Source: Campylorhamphus procurvoides (taxonomy: Eukaryota; Chordata; Aves; Passeriformes; Dendrocolaptidae). Taken from it: 64,000 bases of DNA. The stretch's first letter is position 1, and each line of letters starts with the position of its first letter. Location: the NCBI GenBank assembly GCA_013396655.1, contig WBMV01007382.1, forward strand, positions 22,532-86,531, given 5' to 3'. This document shows positions 45,561 to 58,465 of the stretch, in pieces. Under the pieces are notes generated by a model. That model saw only the letters and a program-made list of their open reading frames with translations, searched no databases and had not been told where the DNA came from. Both the position numbers and the translations under genes were made by a program.

Positions 45561-48500
45561 TGGGCAGTTTGTGAAACGCCACAGACAATTTTTTACTGAA
45601 GTGCTTTCTATGATTAGAGGTGGCAGCATACTTTCAATATTTTGTACGTCTCTACTTCAGGACAAAGCTGGAGTGAGAGAAGAAATGAAGACAAATCAGC
45701 CAAGCAGAAGAGACAAGGAGCATGAAGTTGGTAAAATGCAGATGTGAACAAGAGGCCTGTACTCAAATGTCACCACTTTGCATGTACCTTGTGCCCTCAC
45801 CTTTTCCTAGAACCCCAGAATTACAGTACCAGAAAGGCCCTTGGTAGGACGTGTCATTTTCCAGGCTTAATCCTATCAGCCGTAGCCCAGAGAGAAAGTA
45901 TGGTGATGGTTGCATTGGGCTGAACTGCTTCTCAACAAAAGGCTGCACATCTGTAGAAACTTCAATGCTGTCAGGCCATGCTGTCTTCTGGTCTCTCCAG
46001 AGGCTTTCCAGGTCTGGGTGGGAGGGCTGCATTTTTTGGGAGAGGTGTGCCATTCATGGCATTTCAAAAGAAACAAAGAACGAAGCAAACACACACAAGC
46101 AAACCAACAAAAAAACCCACAAAACCCCCAACCCAAATGAAGTAAACAAACCCCCACCCCTCCAGCAAAAAAAAACCCCCAAACAAAACAAAACAAAAAA
46201 GCAGAAAAAGAAGGAAATCCAAGACAGCTACCCCCACAAAGGACTTGGCTCCTTCTTGCAGTGAGCAGGATCCCGTCCTGCCATCCGGGTGGCCTCCCCT
46301 CAACCTCTCCAGTTTGTCAACCCCTCTCCTGTCCAAACTGCAAATATCTCTTATCACCAGAGAAGCAGCAAATTGTGGCCACAGGGTACGTTATGTCCCT
46401 GGGTCTGCTCAGTTTTTTGCAAGCGTTTATCAGGCACCACAGCAAAATTCTCCTTCTCTGCAGCCCATCATTCCCTTCCAGGCAATGTTTATAGGGCAGC
46501 CCTAGCCAGGCAGACATTGCACAGGAAAGCTTCTGAACATCACCAGCATTCCACTTTTTATCCATTTGCAGTCTTTTTTGCCTCTCTTAGTCCATTTAAT
46601 CCCACCTGTAAAGAGAGGAGCATAACAAACTCAGTGAACAAGTTCAGTGAAACGCTGAGTCTTTGCTTGCAAAGTTTACAAGCTGCAATGGGTGCATCTT
46701 GGTACTGTAATCTGTTCTTTCTAATCAGTGTGATAGTGTCCAAAATGCCCATATATATTTTAATAACAAAAGCTTAAAAATCAGCAAGGTCCTCCAGAAA
46801 AAGAATGAAAACCAGTCATCCAAGAGCGAACTGATTGGAGCTGTGTCTGAGTGCTACCTCTCTTTGATGGAAATCACTAGACCTTGCATGTCAAGGGATT
46901 TGTCAATTGCTGCTTTGGTGCTGTCATAACTCATAGAGGATGCTGAAAATCTGACAGCTCCTGTTTTTTCAAGGAAGCTGAAGTATTTTGTGCCCCTTCC
47001 TCCAGTAAAAGGAAGCAAACCAAGAGAAATCTGGAAAGTTTAACACTGAAAATCCCCTATCTTGACATTTCAGACATAAATGCTGAAAAGAGAGGTGTTG
47101 TATTGTAAATGACTCTGTGATTAGAGGTCATTTTATGCACTTGCATGCACTAAAGGACTTTTCACATGTCTTTTGAGTGCCTGGGAAGTCCAGTGTTCAT
47201 TAATTCCATTAAAACCTAAAAGGTGTGTAAGCACTCACCACTCGGTGTTCAGTCAGCCATCTCTTATCAAAACAAATGTTATAATTTGACTCAAAAAAGT
47301 ATTGCTGAACATATTGCTTCCTTATTTCTCAAATGAACACATAAGCAAATACAAAAGAGTGCTTTGCATCTCATGAGAGTGAAGTAAAAATGATGAAGTA
47401 CACAATTTTCTCCAGGTTATAGTATGAATTCATCTCAAGAATAACAAATACATAAGTAACAAAATATTTAGCTACAGTTTTCATACACTCATCAATTCCT
47501 TATGTTGACGTGACATTACTGGCACAGCTAGAATTTAAGAGTTACAAGTTCCCTGTCATGGCTGGGTATAAGGAAGGATGTTCATGTACTTGTTTTTAAC
47601 ATGTGTGCCCTGTATTCAGGGACATGAGCCCAAATGATTAAGAAGCCTCTATAATTTTGATGTTTTGGCACCTGTATTTCTTTATTGTGAAGGACCCTGA
47701 ATACTGTCAGCATTTGAATGATGCTGACATCTGAATGTTGCTGTTAAACACTGTAAAAACTGTATCACGAATGGTTTGAAATGACGATTTTGATCATAAC
47801 AGTAAAAAAACATTCAATCAAGCCCAGGGATATCTTTGGGGAGCTTGCATTTTGGGGCTGTTGCTGCTTTCCTTGATCACTTCAAATGCCTGCTGCCTTT
47901 GGGGAGGATAGAGAAGAAAAGCAAGCTAAGTCTCTGAGAGAATTTGGCACGACTACTAAATGCAAAGAGGTCCCCTCTGACTAGTGTGAACGTCCCTAAG
48001 AAACAAGCACACTGTCACACGCACACACCAACACATGTGAGATATTCGGCACACTTCCATCTCACTGCTTCCCTGAAAAGGAAGATGCTGTACACATTCA
48101 GCACTGTGCTTTGGGTTCAGCTGACCTTCCCTGCCACTGACTTTATCTTGGTAAGGTAAATTATAACTGGTTTTATCTTAAATGATTAATGGTTTTGTAA
48201 GTGGGGGAAACTTGAATAGAAAGGTGAATGGCACTGGGAAACTGGGAGAGAGACACACCAGGAGTTAGAAAAACTTACCCCTTGACATGAAAGGCCAGTA
48301 GGGAGAGAGCTGAACTGATTTCCAGCTGTGTTTCTTTACATAATACTCCCATTGAGGCAGAGATATATACACGAATCTGTTTAGATAAAAAACATGCTAT
48401 CATTAGACTAAGCAGGAAAGAGAATCATTAAAACAGGAAACCAAATGGGATGCAGTGAGGAAACTAGAGAAAGGGAAACTGAGGCAGTGCCACCCAGATG

Positions 48501-49961
48501 TGTTCTGAACAGACCTTCCTAAATAAAAAATGGTCCCATCCCCAAATTAAAAAAAAATTGCTCAATTTTTCAATTATTTAGTTTTAGAACATTATTTTGT
48601 TTCCATAAGCCTGTAGCATTTCATTACTATGCAATTACACTGTGAGTTTTTGACAAACGTAGTACTGCCCTAAGTTAGTAATTTTTCAAGACCCCCCAGC
48701 TGATGGTGGTGAAATTCCTATGATACTGAGCATCTGGATGTTTAAAGCTAGAGTCACAAGTATAATTATCACACAAGGACAGTGCAGCTTGCACCTCTGT
48801 TTACGTTCACAGTAGAATTTGATACCAGCCTGCATGACTTCAGTTTCAGGGCCAGTGAGCTGTCAATGACTGTCTGTCCAACTTCTGGAAAATAAAGTAG
48901 CAGCAAACAATTAAAGGAAAACGATGACCGAGTTGTAGTCCAAGGTTTCCAGACTGTACTTTCTCTGACTGAAGCATTGTACATATTCCCCTTTTCAAAC
49001 ACTGAAATGTGAAAAAGAGCAGTGCTTTGTTCCAGAGCTTTGCCACTCTCTGTGACTTTGCCACAGTTATACTGGCCAAATACAGCAACAACAGCAAACC
49101 AGAAACTGGGGTTTATTTAATCCTTTGCCTCTTTAGGCCTTGATAAATACTTTTGCCAGAGAGATTCTGCTGACAGCAAACAGCAGACACAGGATACAGC
49201 TCTTCATGGAACAAAGTACCCAAGCCTGTGCCAGGAGCGCATCCTCCAGTGACAGTAATTATTGTTAGCACAGTGATGTAACTATGTCAGTGAAAGGAAG
49301 ATGCCTTTGATATTAATGGACATGAACCTGGGTTTGGGAGGGCAAATGAAATCCCTGACTAATATGCCTGGGATTGAATATGCAGTGTGTTTCTCAGGTG
49401 TTCCCATGAAACTCAGCAGTGGTTTCCAGACAAAAACACTCTCTCCAACTCCAACTCTTTTCCTGGAAGTGTCACTTTCCAATTGTGAAACATCCATTGC
49501 AACTTGAGACACGTGAAAGTTTGATACCTTTTTTTTAACAATGTTCAGAACTAGACAGATATTCAAAAGTAAGCCTTGTAGGAAAAGAAAGACCCCAAAT
49601 TATTCATCTATACAGCTGGAATGAGAAGCATGTGCTATGAAATATGCAAATATATGACTAGATTTGAATCATTTAATGAAAAAAACAGGCACAATTTTTT
49701 ATTGGAAGGACTTTGTTCTATTTCCCCTCTTTCATTAAATGCAGTGACAGAAATTCGAAGCAAAGAGCTAATTTAAGGCATTTCCCAGGCTTAGCTTTAC
49801 TCATTCCTGTGTAATCAGGTTTGTAACAGAGTTGTTTAAATGAGGCAAAGAGTTATAAAACATTTCTTGTAGCCTTTCTACAGATATTTAAACAGCATTG
49901 ATTGAGCATTCTTTGCTTCCTGATCAAAAGTCAAGCATACCTTGCTTGCACACGTGTGCTG
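45561..49961. other. Intergenic region, no supported gene
   Basis: An A/C-rich low-complexity tract lies at about 46075-46205. A 162-codon plus frame (46289-46777) spans mixed-composition sequence with no motif or splice support. The rest is AT-rich. Nothing else is seen. Confidence 0.6.
46075..46205. repeat. A/C-rich low-complexity tract
   Basis: Runs of AAAC, CCCAAAC and AAACAAAACAAAA dominate this 130-bp stretch. Apparent open frames across it, in both directions, come from its composition. Confidence 0.85.
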
Positions 49962-50314
49962 TGTGCTGGTTTTGACTGGGATAGAGTTAATTTGCTTCAC
50001 AGTGGCTGGTATGAGGCTGTGTTTTGGATCTGTGCTGAACACGAGGTTGGTGATACAGGCATGCAGTACTTAGACAGAGTCAAGACCTTTCCTGCTTCTC
50101 ACGCCCCACCAAGGAGTAACCTGGCATCAGGGGCCATGCATAGGGTTGGACTAGAGCACCTCAGGCTGTGTGTAGCTTTACCTATTGAATTGTTTTTATC
50201 TCAACCCACTGGTTTTCTCAGTTTTTCCCTTCCAATTCCCTCCCACACCTCACTGGGAGGGGAGGGAGCAAGTTGGCTGTGTGAGGCTGAGCTACCAGAT
50301 GGAGTTCAACCACA
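49962..50314 (+). mobile_element. Solo LTR of the avian ERVL type, internally deleted
   Basis: It starts TGTGCTGGTTTTGACTGGG with ATAGAGTTAATTTGCTTCAC and CAGTGGCTGGTATGAGGCTG, then GTGCTGAACACGAGG. It ends with TTTACCTATTGAATTG, TTTATCTCAACCCAC and GAGTTCAACCACA. These blocks are those of a widespread bird ERVL-like LTR, whose full form also has a central promoter region that is mostly missing here. The family assignment rests on memory of the consensus. No target duplication is clear. Confidence 0.78.
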
Positions 50315-51689
50315 ATTACCAAAAGTACCCATTATCACAGTAACTCTGTTTTCTCTATATATTCTAAAGCTCCCAAGCCTATAAAAATTTATTGGAATAC
50401 ATATTTCTTTCAAATCTATGTTCTGATTGCATTGGTTAGAGAGATATCCATTATCCAATGAAAAAGACCTCCCTCTTTCATACAACTTAATTTTTTTTCC
50501 TGTTGTAGTTAGGGTTGATATGTGATGTCAATTTTTAGCAGTCTAGAACTCAAGCCTGATATTGAGGAAGAAATTCACCTGTCAGGTGCATTCACAGCTT
50601 TGCAGTTCAAATTTATGCCGGTTTCTGCTTACTTTCAAATTCACTTCCTTGATCCCAGACAGCTACTATGGGCTCTTTTAAAGCCCCCCTCTTTGAATAA
50701 CTAGAATTTACCATGCTTTCACATCACCTTTCATCATCAATCTACATTATGAGTGACCTTGTATTTCCATCTAATTACAAAAAAAACTGAAGCAAGGAAA
50801 AAGGAAATTATTTACTCTAAGAAAAGCAGAAATAGCTAAATGAGAAAGAGGACTCCTAGCCCTAACCCAGTCTGCTGATCCTCATTGTACCTGGGATTCC
50901 TAGGGGAATGAGGAAGTATGTTAAGGACTATGTGGGCAAAATTTACAAAAGTTCAAAAGGCAAGTAAACAACTATATGGAGAAAAAATTTCACTGCCCTT
51001 GTGTTCTTTCAGTACAAGGAGGTTTTTTTGCTTAGGAAACCTTTTGACCACAAAGTAGTGCACCCAGAAGGGCATTTCATTCTAAATATCAGTTTGTTCT
51101 TTCATGCTTTCTGGGAATTTATACTCATTGCTGTCAGAGATCAGACTTTTTGTTTGAGAGTAGTGTTGCCATTTTTATGCTACCATGAAGTCTTTGTGGG
51201 GAAAATGCCTTAACCTATTCTCAACATTAAAGCAAGTTTGTGCACTCTGTGTTTCTGCCCTGCATAGACATGACCACACAGAGACACATGTACCCAGCTG
51301 TAGAGTCATCTGAGAAATGACTGTGTATGCCTTTCTAACAAAAAACATGAGACTGAACTGCTAATAAAAGTATAAAAAGGTTTTGGAGAGACAACATTAG
51401 AACATCCTTTCAAATGGTGCCATTGGATATGGATTAAGAGAATGACTCCATAACACAGGACACAGATTCTCTTCAGCACAGCTGATGTCACATACCTGAG
51501 ACTCCTACCATGTGCTTCTATCAAAAATCTGGCCCTGGCCACTCAATCCCTGTGTCTGTCCCACTCAGTAGACACAGGGGTGCTGTTAGGAGACTCAAAG
51601 CCTTGTCTGCTACAGGCTGAACCAGCCTCAACCACCCTTGCAATGCTTTAGTAGTACAAGAATAGAATGGTTAACTCACAAGCAGGGAC

Positions 51690-51915
51690 AGAGACAACTG
51701 GTGTTTAGTGCTTTCTTTGCCTCTGTCTTCAACACAATGATGGATCAAGGGGGTCTCAGTGTCCTGACCTGGAAGACCACGAGTGTGAGAATGGTCAACT
51801 CCCAGCCGACCCTGAAATTGTGTGAGATCTGCTGCTCCAGCTTGGTCCCTACAAATCCGTGGGGTCTGATGGCATTTATCCCAGAATCCTCAAAGAGGAT
51901 ATTCTGTCTCTTCCT
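51690..51915 (+). repeat. CR1 LINE ORF2 fragment, sense
   Basis: AGTGCTTTCTTTGCCTCTGTC matches the 'NAFFASVF' codons. Later, CAAATCCGTGGGGTCTGATGG and CATTTATCCCAGAATCCTCAA match the 'KSMGPDGIHPRVLR' codons. It is frameshifted and lacks the catalytic region. Confidence 0.8.
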
Positions 51916-54242
51916 CTCCCCCACACCACTTTTTATTTCTTTCTGTCCCTTTTTCTTCCCTTCTGTCAGAGTGACCAGAGCAGTAATGGCACCACAAGTG
52001 TAGCCACTTAGAGTTACTGGGAAGGTGTTTGGCCCAGCTCTGTCCCTTATTAGATGTGAGTCTAGAGCAAAGTTAGTGAAGTCTGGTCAGGTTTTCCCTG
52101 GCAATACAGAGAACTGAATTTCTCTATCCTGTTCTGTTCTGTTCTATTCTTCCAACACAAAATAGTCACAAAAAAGGGGGATTTTTCTGAAGGGCCTAGT
52201 AGCTTAGATTAATTTGGTGGGGTTTACTTTGTTGCTCACCATTCAAATCTCTTTTGCTTGGCAGTAAATTAATTGTCCCCAAGTCAGAGTAATTTTGCCC
52301 TTGAGAGTAATTAGTAAGTGATTTCTTTGAACTGTTTCATCTTATTTTCTCCCTCTGTCCTATTGAGGAAGGGGAATCAGAGAGAAGCTTCATGGCCATC
52401 TGGCAGGAAAACAAAGTTAACCCACCATGGAGCACTTCTACTAGGAGCCCCGCATTTATTTGTGTATATAGGAATATTGACCAATTGAACATCACACCAT
52501 GTTAAGTGCGGACACACAACTTGTCATTCTTACTTAAAAGTGTTGCTTCCTACCAGTGCGAATCACTTATACCATGTTATGCTCTGGGGTTTGTTTTGCT
52601 TTACGGCTTCATAATTCACTGTCCATCTAAAACTGATGCATAGCTGGAAAACATCCTCCTTTGGAAGAAATACTTATTTTATGGGTATATATATACAGAT
52701 ATATTAGATACATGTTTTATTCTTTGTGCTCTGACTGCCAGCTGAGCTCAGGACTGTGCCCAGATTTGCTGCACATACCAAAAGATGGCCCAAAGCTGAA
52801 GAAGCCTGCAAGGGCACAGCTGATGAGTGACATTAACAAGCACCAGACCCTGAATAAATGTCCTGTGCTGCCTCCTGCCCTCCAGTTTCTGGGTTTGGAA
52901 GGCATACTTTTGGCACAGTCAAACTGTGGATAAGCAACTTTGATTCCCACAGCAGTTTGCTTCCTGTGTGTATTTGAGGACTGGGACTTGATCTGGATAA
53001 GGGGTTAAGCTGCTTCTTTGAGAAAACATTCTGCAATATCAAAGTTTCGTCTTTTACTCTGAAAGCAGTTCTACTGTGGTTCTGTAAACAATTTTTTCCT
53101 TGGAGTCCAGTGTCACCTGCCAATGAAACCCCTAGGTTGTGCAGCCTGGCTTTTAAAGCCTGAATAAAAATAAACACCACAGTGCTCCAAATGCATTTAA
53201 AGCTGGCACTTTCCTTCACTGAGTGTCCATATAACAAGATCTGTGCTAGTGATGGCAGCTGGATTTCTTCAGAACCTGCCTCTGAAATTGCTTGTTACAC
53301 ATAATTTTAGTATGCTGCACTAAAAAAGTTAAGGAAAATCTAAACAAAATAGTGATTATTTTTAAAATTTTCTCAGTCTCATTCTAGTCAGCTATGGAGA
53401 TACAGTTTCAGATTGTCTTTTATCCAGTATTTAGGCCTTGGAGTGAGTATTTTTAATGTAATATTACTACTAACTTGATACATCCCCTAGTTCTGAGCAA
53501 AAATCTTTAAGACAGCATGCGAGCAAAAAATCAAACAGTATCTCATCTTAGTAGACAGAAGTTTGCATTTACTCAAGTAGGTTCTAATTCCAAACTCTTA
53601 AAGTGCCAGTAGGAGAAATAAATATTACCAATATGTATAGTGCCCAAAGAGTATAAATAATTATAAATATGTTCTTTCTTGCTATATACATCAATGGTAA
53701 AATTTATCTGTGAGTTCTGTTCTGCCTGTTTGTATACAGTTCTTTTGATGTACATGTAGTTCCCCTCCCCATTCAGTCCATATTACTGGTAGGTGTAGAC
53801 AGTGTTATAGAGGTGCTGAGGTTAAGACAACAGAAAAGAACTACCCTTAGCTTATCTAAAAATTATATTTTTTCTTTTCAAGTGAGCTGAAGGTGTCTGT
53901 CTGCAACTGCTGGCAGAAAACAAGTAAATACGCTCAGGACAGGTACTATAAATATGAATAATCCCTGAACTTGCTTGAACTCCACTTTAGCATGATAAGT
54001 TCTCATATATCAATAGATGGAAAAGATAGACAAAGACAGATTTTACAGTCAAAAAATTGAGCAAAAGGATAAGAAATGTCCTCCAAAATTTGCAGTGAAT
54101 TCAAGCTTTTGCTAAATGTGGTAAATAGTCTGTTCAAGAACACCCATCTGTGATTTCTTTTTTTAAGAGAAGGGTCCATGTCCTCTTGGGTGATCCAGAA
54201 AGCTGAAGTACCATCCATTTTTACTGACATTATGGCAGCAAA

Positions 54243-54300
54243 TTCACAGAATCACAGGATCAATTAGGTTGGAAAAGACTTCTGAAATCAATGAGTTTGA
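54243..54300 (-). repeat. CR1 LINE tail fragment, antisense
   Basis: TTCACAGAATCACAGGATCA, then TTAGGTTGGAAAAGACTTCTG, is the reversed CR1 3' terminus. Similarity fades after about 60 bp. Confidence 0.8.
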
Positions 54301-55317
54301 ATTCACTGTGTACATGACTGTAGAAGGATAATGAACTTGTCCCTGTTCTTTTTCACAAGACTATTCTCCAGTCTCCTTAGCTGTTCCTGCAGACAAATTC
54401 AGCATCAGTAAATATATATTTGCAATAACCTCTTGCAGCAGCCTCTGGAGAAATTTCTGCTGGACAAAGCTGGAAGAGAACTAAAGGAATAGAAGCAATT
54501 AGCAGATACACATTCTGATCCATTATTTAACAATTTCCTCCACAGGGATGGCCTCTTTTTAATCCTTTTTGGGGAGAAAATGGTGCCCTTTGGCAGTGTT
54601 CTTGGGGTCTTAATGGCATAGAACGTTTTTAACTGGGTTGGATGTCTTCAGCACTGAGTTGTCAACTTATTAAATGAGCAAAAAAGAGTTTCTCCTGGAC
54701 AAACTCTTCCCCTTTGTTAGGCGGACATCTAAAGTACAGAAGACAGCCCAATGCAAGTTATTTTATAAATACCATTCTTTTCTGATAATTTACTAGTGTG
54801 TAGGAAAAACAATTAAAATATAGGTAGAATTCTGTTAAGTAAATAAGACACCTAACAGCTGAAAAAATAAGATCATACTAATCACAGAAAGAATTCAGGA
54901 AGGTGGATATGAAAAATGAAAGAGAAATCAAAGTTGTGTTTTATTGCCAGTAAAAAATCTCAGGCTTTGAAAGGTTCAACATTGACAGGCACTCAGGTAT
55001 TGATGAATGAGGCACATAGACACAGACTAGTGGTTTTTCTGTCCTCAGAGGACAGAGCAAGATACCTTTGTTTTTATGAATATAAACCTGCTGGTAGAAA
55101 AATCTAGAAATCTAGACAACAGTCAAGAGAAAGATCGACAGTAAAAGCACAAAGGGATGAAAAGCTTACCACAAAAGAGCACTTTCTAATTCCAGAGGCA
55201 AAGAAATCAGTCACTGAAGGACTGCCTTTGGAGTCCACAGGTGACAGTAAATGTTGAAAAGATGTGAGGATGCTGTTACTGTGTCACAAAGACCATCAAG
55301 GCTTTAGAGGGTTGAGT

Positions 55318-55412
55318 CAAAAAGTCTGGTGGGCTTGGCAGTGCTGCGTTAGCAGCTGGACTCAGTGATCTTTAGGGTCTTTTCCAACCTAAATGATTCT
55401 GTGATTCTATAA
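55318..55412 (+). repeat. CR1 LINE 3' end, sense
   Basis: GTGGGCTTGGCAGTGCTGCG, then GGACTCAGTGATCTTTAGGG and TCTTTTCCAACCTAAATGAT, runs to the tail TTCTGTGATTCTAT. It is the same subfamily type as the 29515 copy. Confidence 0.9.
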
Positions 55413-58134
55413 AGACAACACATAGACAGGCTTGACTTGAGAGGAGAGACGCCATGTGGTGGTTCTACTAAAACCCAACATGTGATGCATGCTCCATTAG
55501 TGCACTTAAACAACGCTCTTGTCAGAGAATGGCCAGATTATATGGGGGGCTCAGGAAAGGAAAGTATCTGAGGCCCAGTCCTTCCTGCTGTACCTGTGCC
55601 ACCCCCAGAGGCTGTCCACGGGCCATGTTTATCAGAGCTGAACTGCTGTTGCTAACAGACAACCCTAAACCAGCCATTTCTTAGCTTTGGAGGGCCTCAC
55701 ATTCAGGATCTGTAGCCTCACTGGAGGCAAAATACTCACACATTGCTAACAAAGCTATGTGCTAATGCACTTAAAAATCTGCTGACATCAGCAGTACAGA
55801 TACGTGAATACCTGCCTGTGTGGATTGGAAGGCTGGAGAGTTGGAAACTCCTTACCAAATGTCACCCCATGTGGCTCCCTGCCCTAACAGGAGAAAGCAG
55901 AAGGGCAGATTTTGCTTTTTAATTTTTATACTCTCTTAAGAACACTGTACTTGTCTAATACACTGTGCCTGAGCTTTTGTAATTATAGCAATAGTCTGAA
56001 AATTGAAAATAGAAGATCACTCTCTCCCCTAACTGTGCACTAATACCTGTTATTAGCAAAGAACATAATCTTCTGAGTCCCTCAGATAGAGATTTAAAAA
56101 ACCTTGCTACTTACTAAAGAGCTCAGCAGTGGTAATTAAAGCCTGGCTGAGCATACTTGCTTTTAAGAGACCCAGAAGGGTTTGCTCCATTTTTATGAAA
56201 CAGAGATGCTGCCTCAGCACAAATCCCCACCTGATCAATGGCTTCTGCAAGAAATCTATTAAACAGCCCTTCTTGGAATAGTGGAGGCAGCATCTCTTGA
56301 AATGCCTGACTATTACAATTTCCTATTAATTTCATAGAAGATACTTTGTGAATAAGCAGGGAGGAGATGAAACACAGGACAGATAGCTATTCTAATTAAA
56401 AGGGAAATTGACTCACAGGAGCTATCAGGCAGGAAATGATCAGCATCCTTGGCTTTTTAAGGAGAGTTTTGCAATATTTTGGTCACAGAGCTAATTTTGC
56501 AGTGTGCGGAAAAGGAGGATACTAATGAGCCTTATAACCCATTCAAATTCACAGTGTTGTTTTCCTTTCTAACGTCTGTGGGTGTCACCCTTCTCTGAAA
56601 ACTAAGCAAACTGCAGCTTACCTCTGAGATTTTTGATGTCTGCTGCTGTCTACCATCACAAAGTCTTCTCTACTCATTACAGATTACACTGACAATACCA
56701 CCTAGAAAGCTTGTCAGCTTCAACCCTGGTTTTATTCATATTGGAATCTCCTTACGATAATGGTGTTGCGTGTCCACCACGATCGAGTCTCTTCTCTTTC
56801 AGTGGTGCCACCCTTGTGTAGTTCCTGCAGTATTTGTCATAATGGCACAGTTTAGCCCCAGACAGAGAGAGTGCCAGAAGCTGTTGCAGAGCTGGAGTTA
56901 TCTCAGGTTTCTTCACAACAGTGATGCTTCAAAAGTATTTATAACATTGAGTAAAAGGAAGACAGATGGCATTTTCCCCCCTGATAGCCTGAAGTGTGTA
57001 ATCCGGGTAGACAGAGGGGAGCTTGGATAGTGATGGTTAGTGGTGAACACCCCAGCAGTCACATTCATCCAAGATTTCCAGATGTGTCATTTGTGTGCCA
57101 GTAGGATTTCTGTTAGTGTGACTGCACTAAGGTAACAAAGTCATAAACCATCTGTATTTAATTAATTTAGCAATAAATAACCATACAGAACTCAAAAGAT
57201 CTAAGTGGTATAATTGCTCAGCTCCTATGAAGGGTGAGTAATTAATATTGTGATAATTATTATCAAACCACAGTGAGCAGAGATACTGTTTTTCCTGCTT
57301 TGAATTGCCTCCTTCCCTCTGAGTCTGTATTTCAATGAAGGTCTTTCATTGTTTAAAGTATCTGTCATCATCTGGTGTCAGGATAACATCAGGCAGATGC
57401 AAGCATTCTCATTTTATTATTGTATTATTTTTCTTTTGTTTGCCTCAGGAAAGATATTTTAATTGCTAAGGATAAGGACAAACCCACAGATCTAGGAGCT
57501 GAAGGGGAATGAAAACAATGTCAATATTTGCATGACTGAGAAGAAAATCTGTTCATATAGTTCTATCACTCCTTATCATTTATGACTGGAAAAAGCTGAC
57601 AACAGTAAGAGAATAAGGTACCAGAGGAGAGGGGGAGGGTTGTGAAGGACTACACAACCTTTGTAGTATGAGGATCCAGAAGAACTAACAGCAGGGAAGG
57701 GAGAAACCAAGTGCCAAACATTAATGTTAGTGCTTCTGACTCCACCTCTGATTTCTGAGGGCAGGAGAGGTCTGGGTCATACTGCTAAATACCATGAGCA
57801 CTCTGATGATATCTGATCCCTCCAACACCTGTTTTGAAGGGCAAAGGCCAGACTTAAAACCAAAATAAAAAGAAAGCAGATTTTTACAGGGGATGCATAA
57901 ATCAGCATTCACTATGTAGGTCTAAGTTCATCCATCAACCGTAGATCCTACTGGGATGATTCTGGCATGGCTGAGGCACCCAGAGAGCACTACACTAACT
58001 AGGACTGGGAAAGTGATGGTTAAACTGTACCCCTTACTGGCAAGGAGTTCCCTTTTCAGAAGATCATGATCAAGACATGGATGTCAAAGGGTGGCTTGAA
58101 TTGAACACCGGGTCACAAAAAACTTCTATGTTTG

Positions 58135-58465
58135 AAAGGCACCTCTAGAGATCAATTAGTTCAAAGCCCTGTGCAGTCACTGGCTGGCTAAAGCAGGCTA
58201 CCCAGGACCATATCCAGGCAGGACTTGAATATCTCCAAGGATGGAGGCTCCACAAACTGTCTGGACAACCTATTCTAGTCTTGAACCATGTTCATAATAA
58301 AGAAAGTTTACCCATCTGCTTAAATGGATTTTCTTGTACTATTTTTGTTCTTGTTTGGTCTCACTCTTCACTACAGAGCAGTCTGACTCTAACTTCTTTG
58401 CTCACCCCCATCAGGTAGTTGTAGATAAAACCTCTCCTTAATCTTCTTTTCTCTGGATTCATGTG
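58135..58465 (-). repeat. CR1 LINE 3' fragment, antisense
   Basis: Antisense blocks include GAAAGGCACCTCTAGAGATC, AGTTCAAAGCCCTGTGCAGT, AAGCAGGCTACCCAGGACC, TCCAAGGATGGAGGCTCCAC and GTCTGGACAACCTATTC, then the more 5' ACCTCTCCTTAATCTTC segment. This is a diverged CR1. Confidence 0.87.

Noticed and set aside
46289..46777. 162-codon plus-strand frame
   Set aside because: Composition is mixed, there is no conserved motif or flanking splice signal, and several other frames are open over the same stretch.
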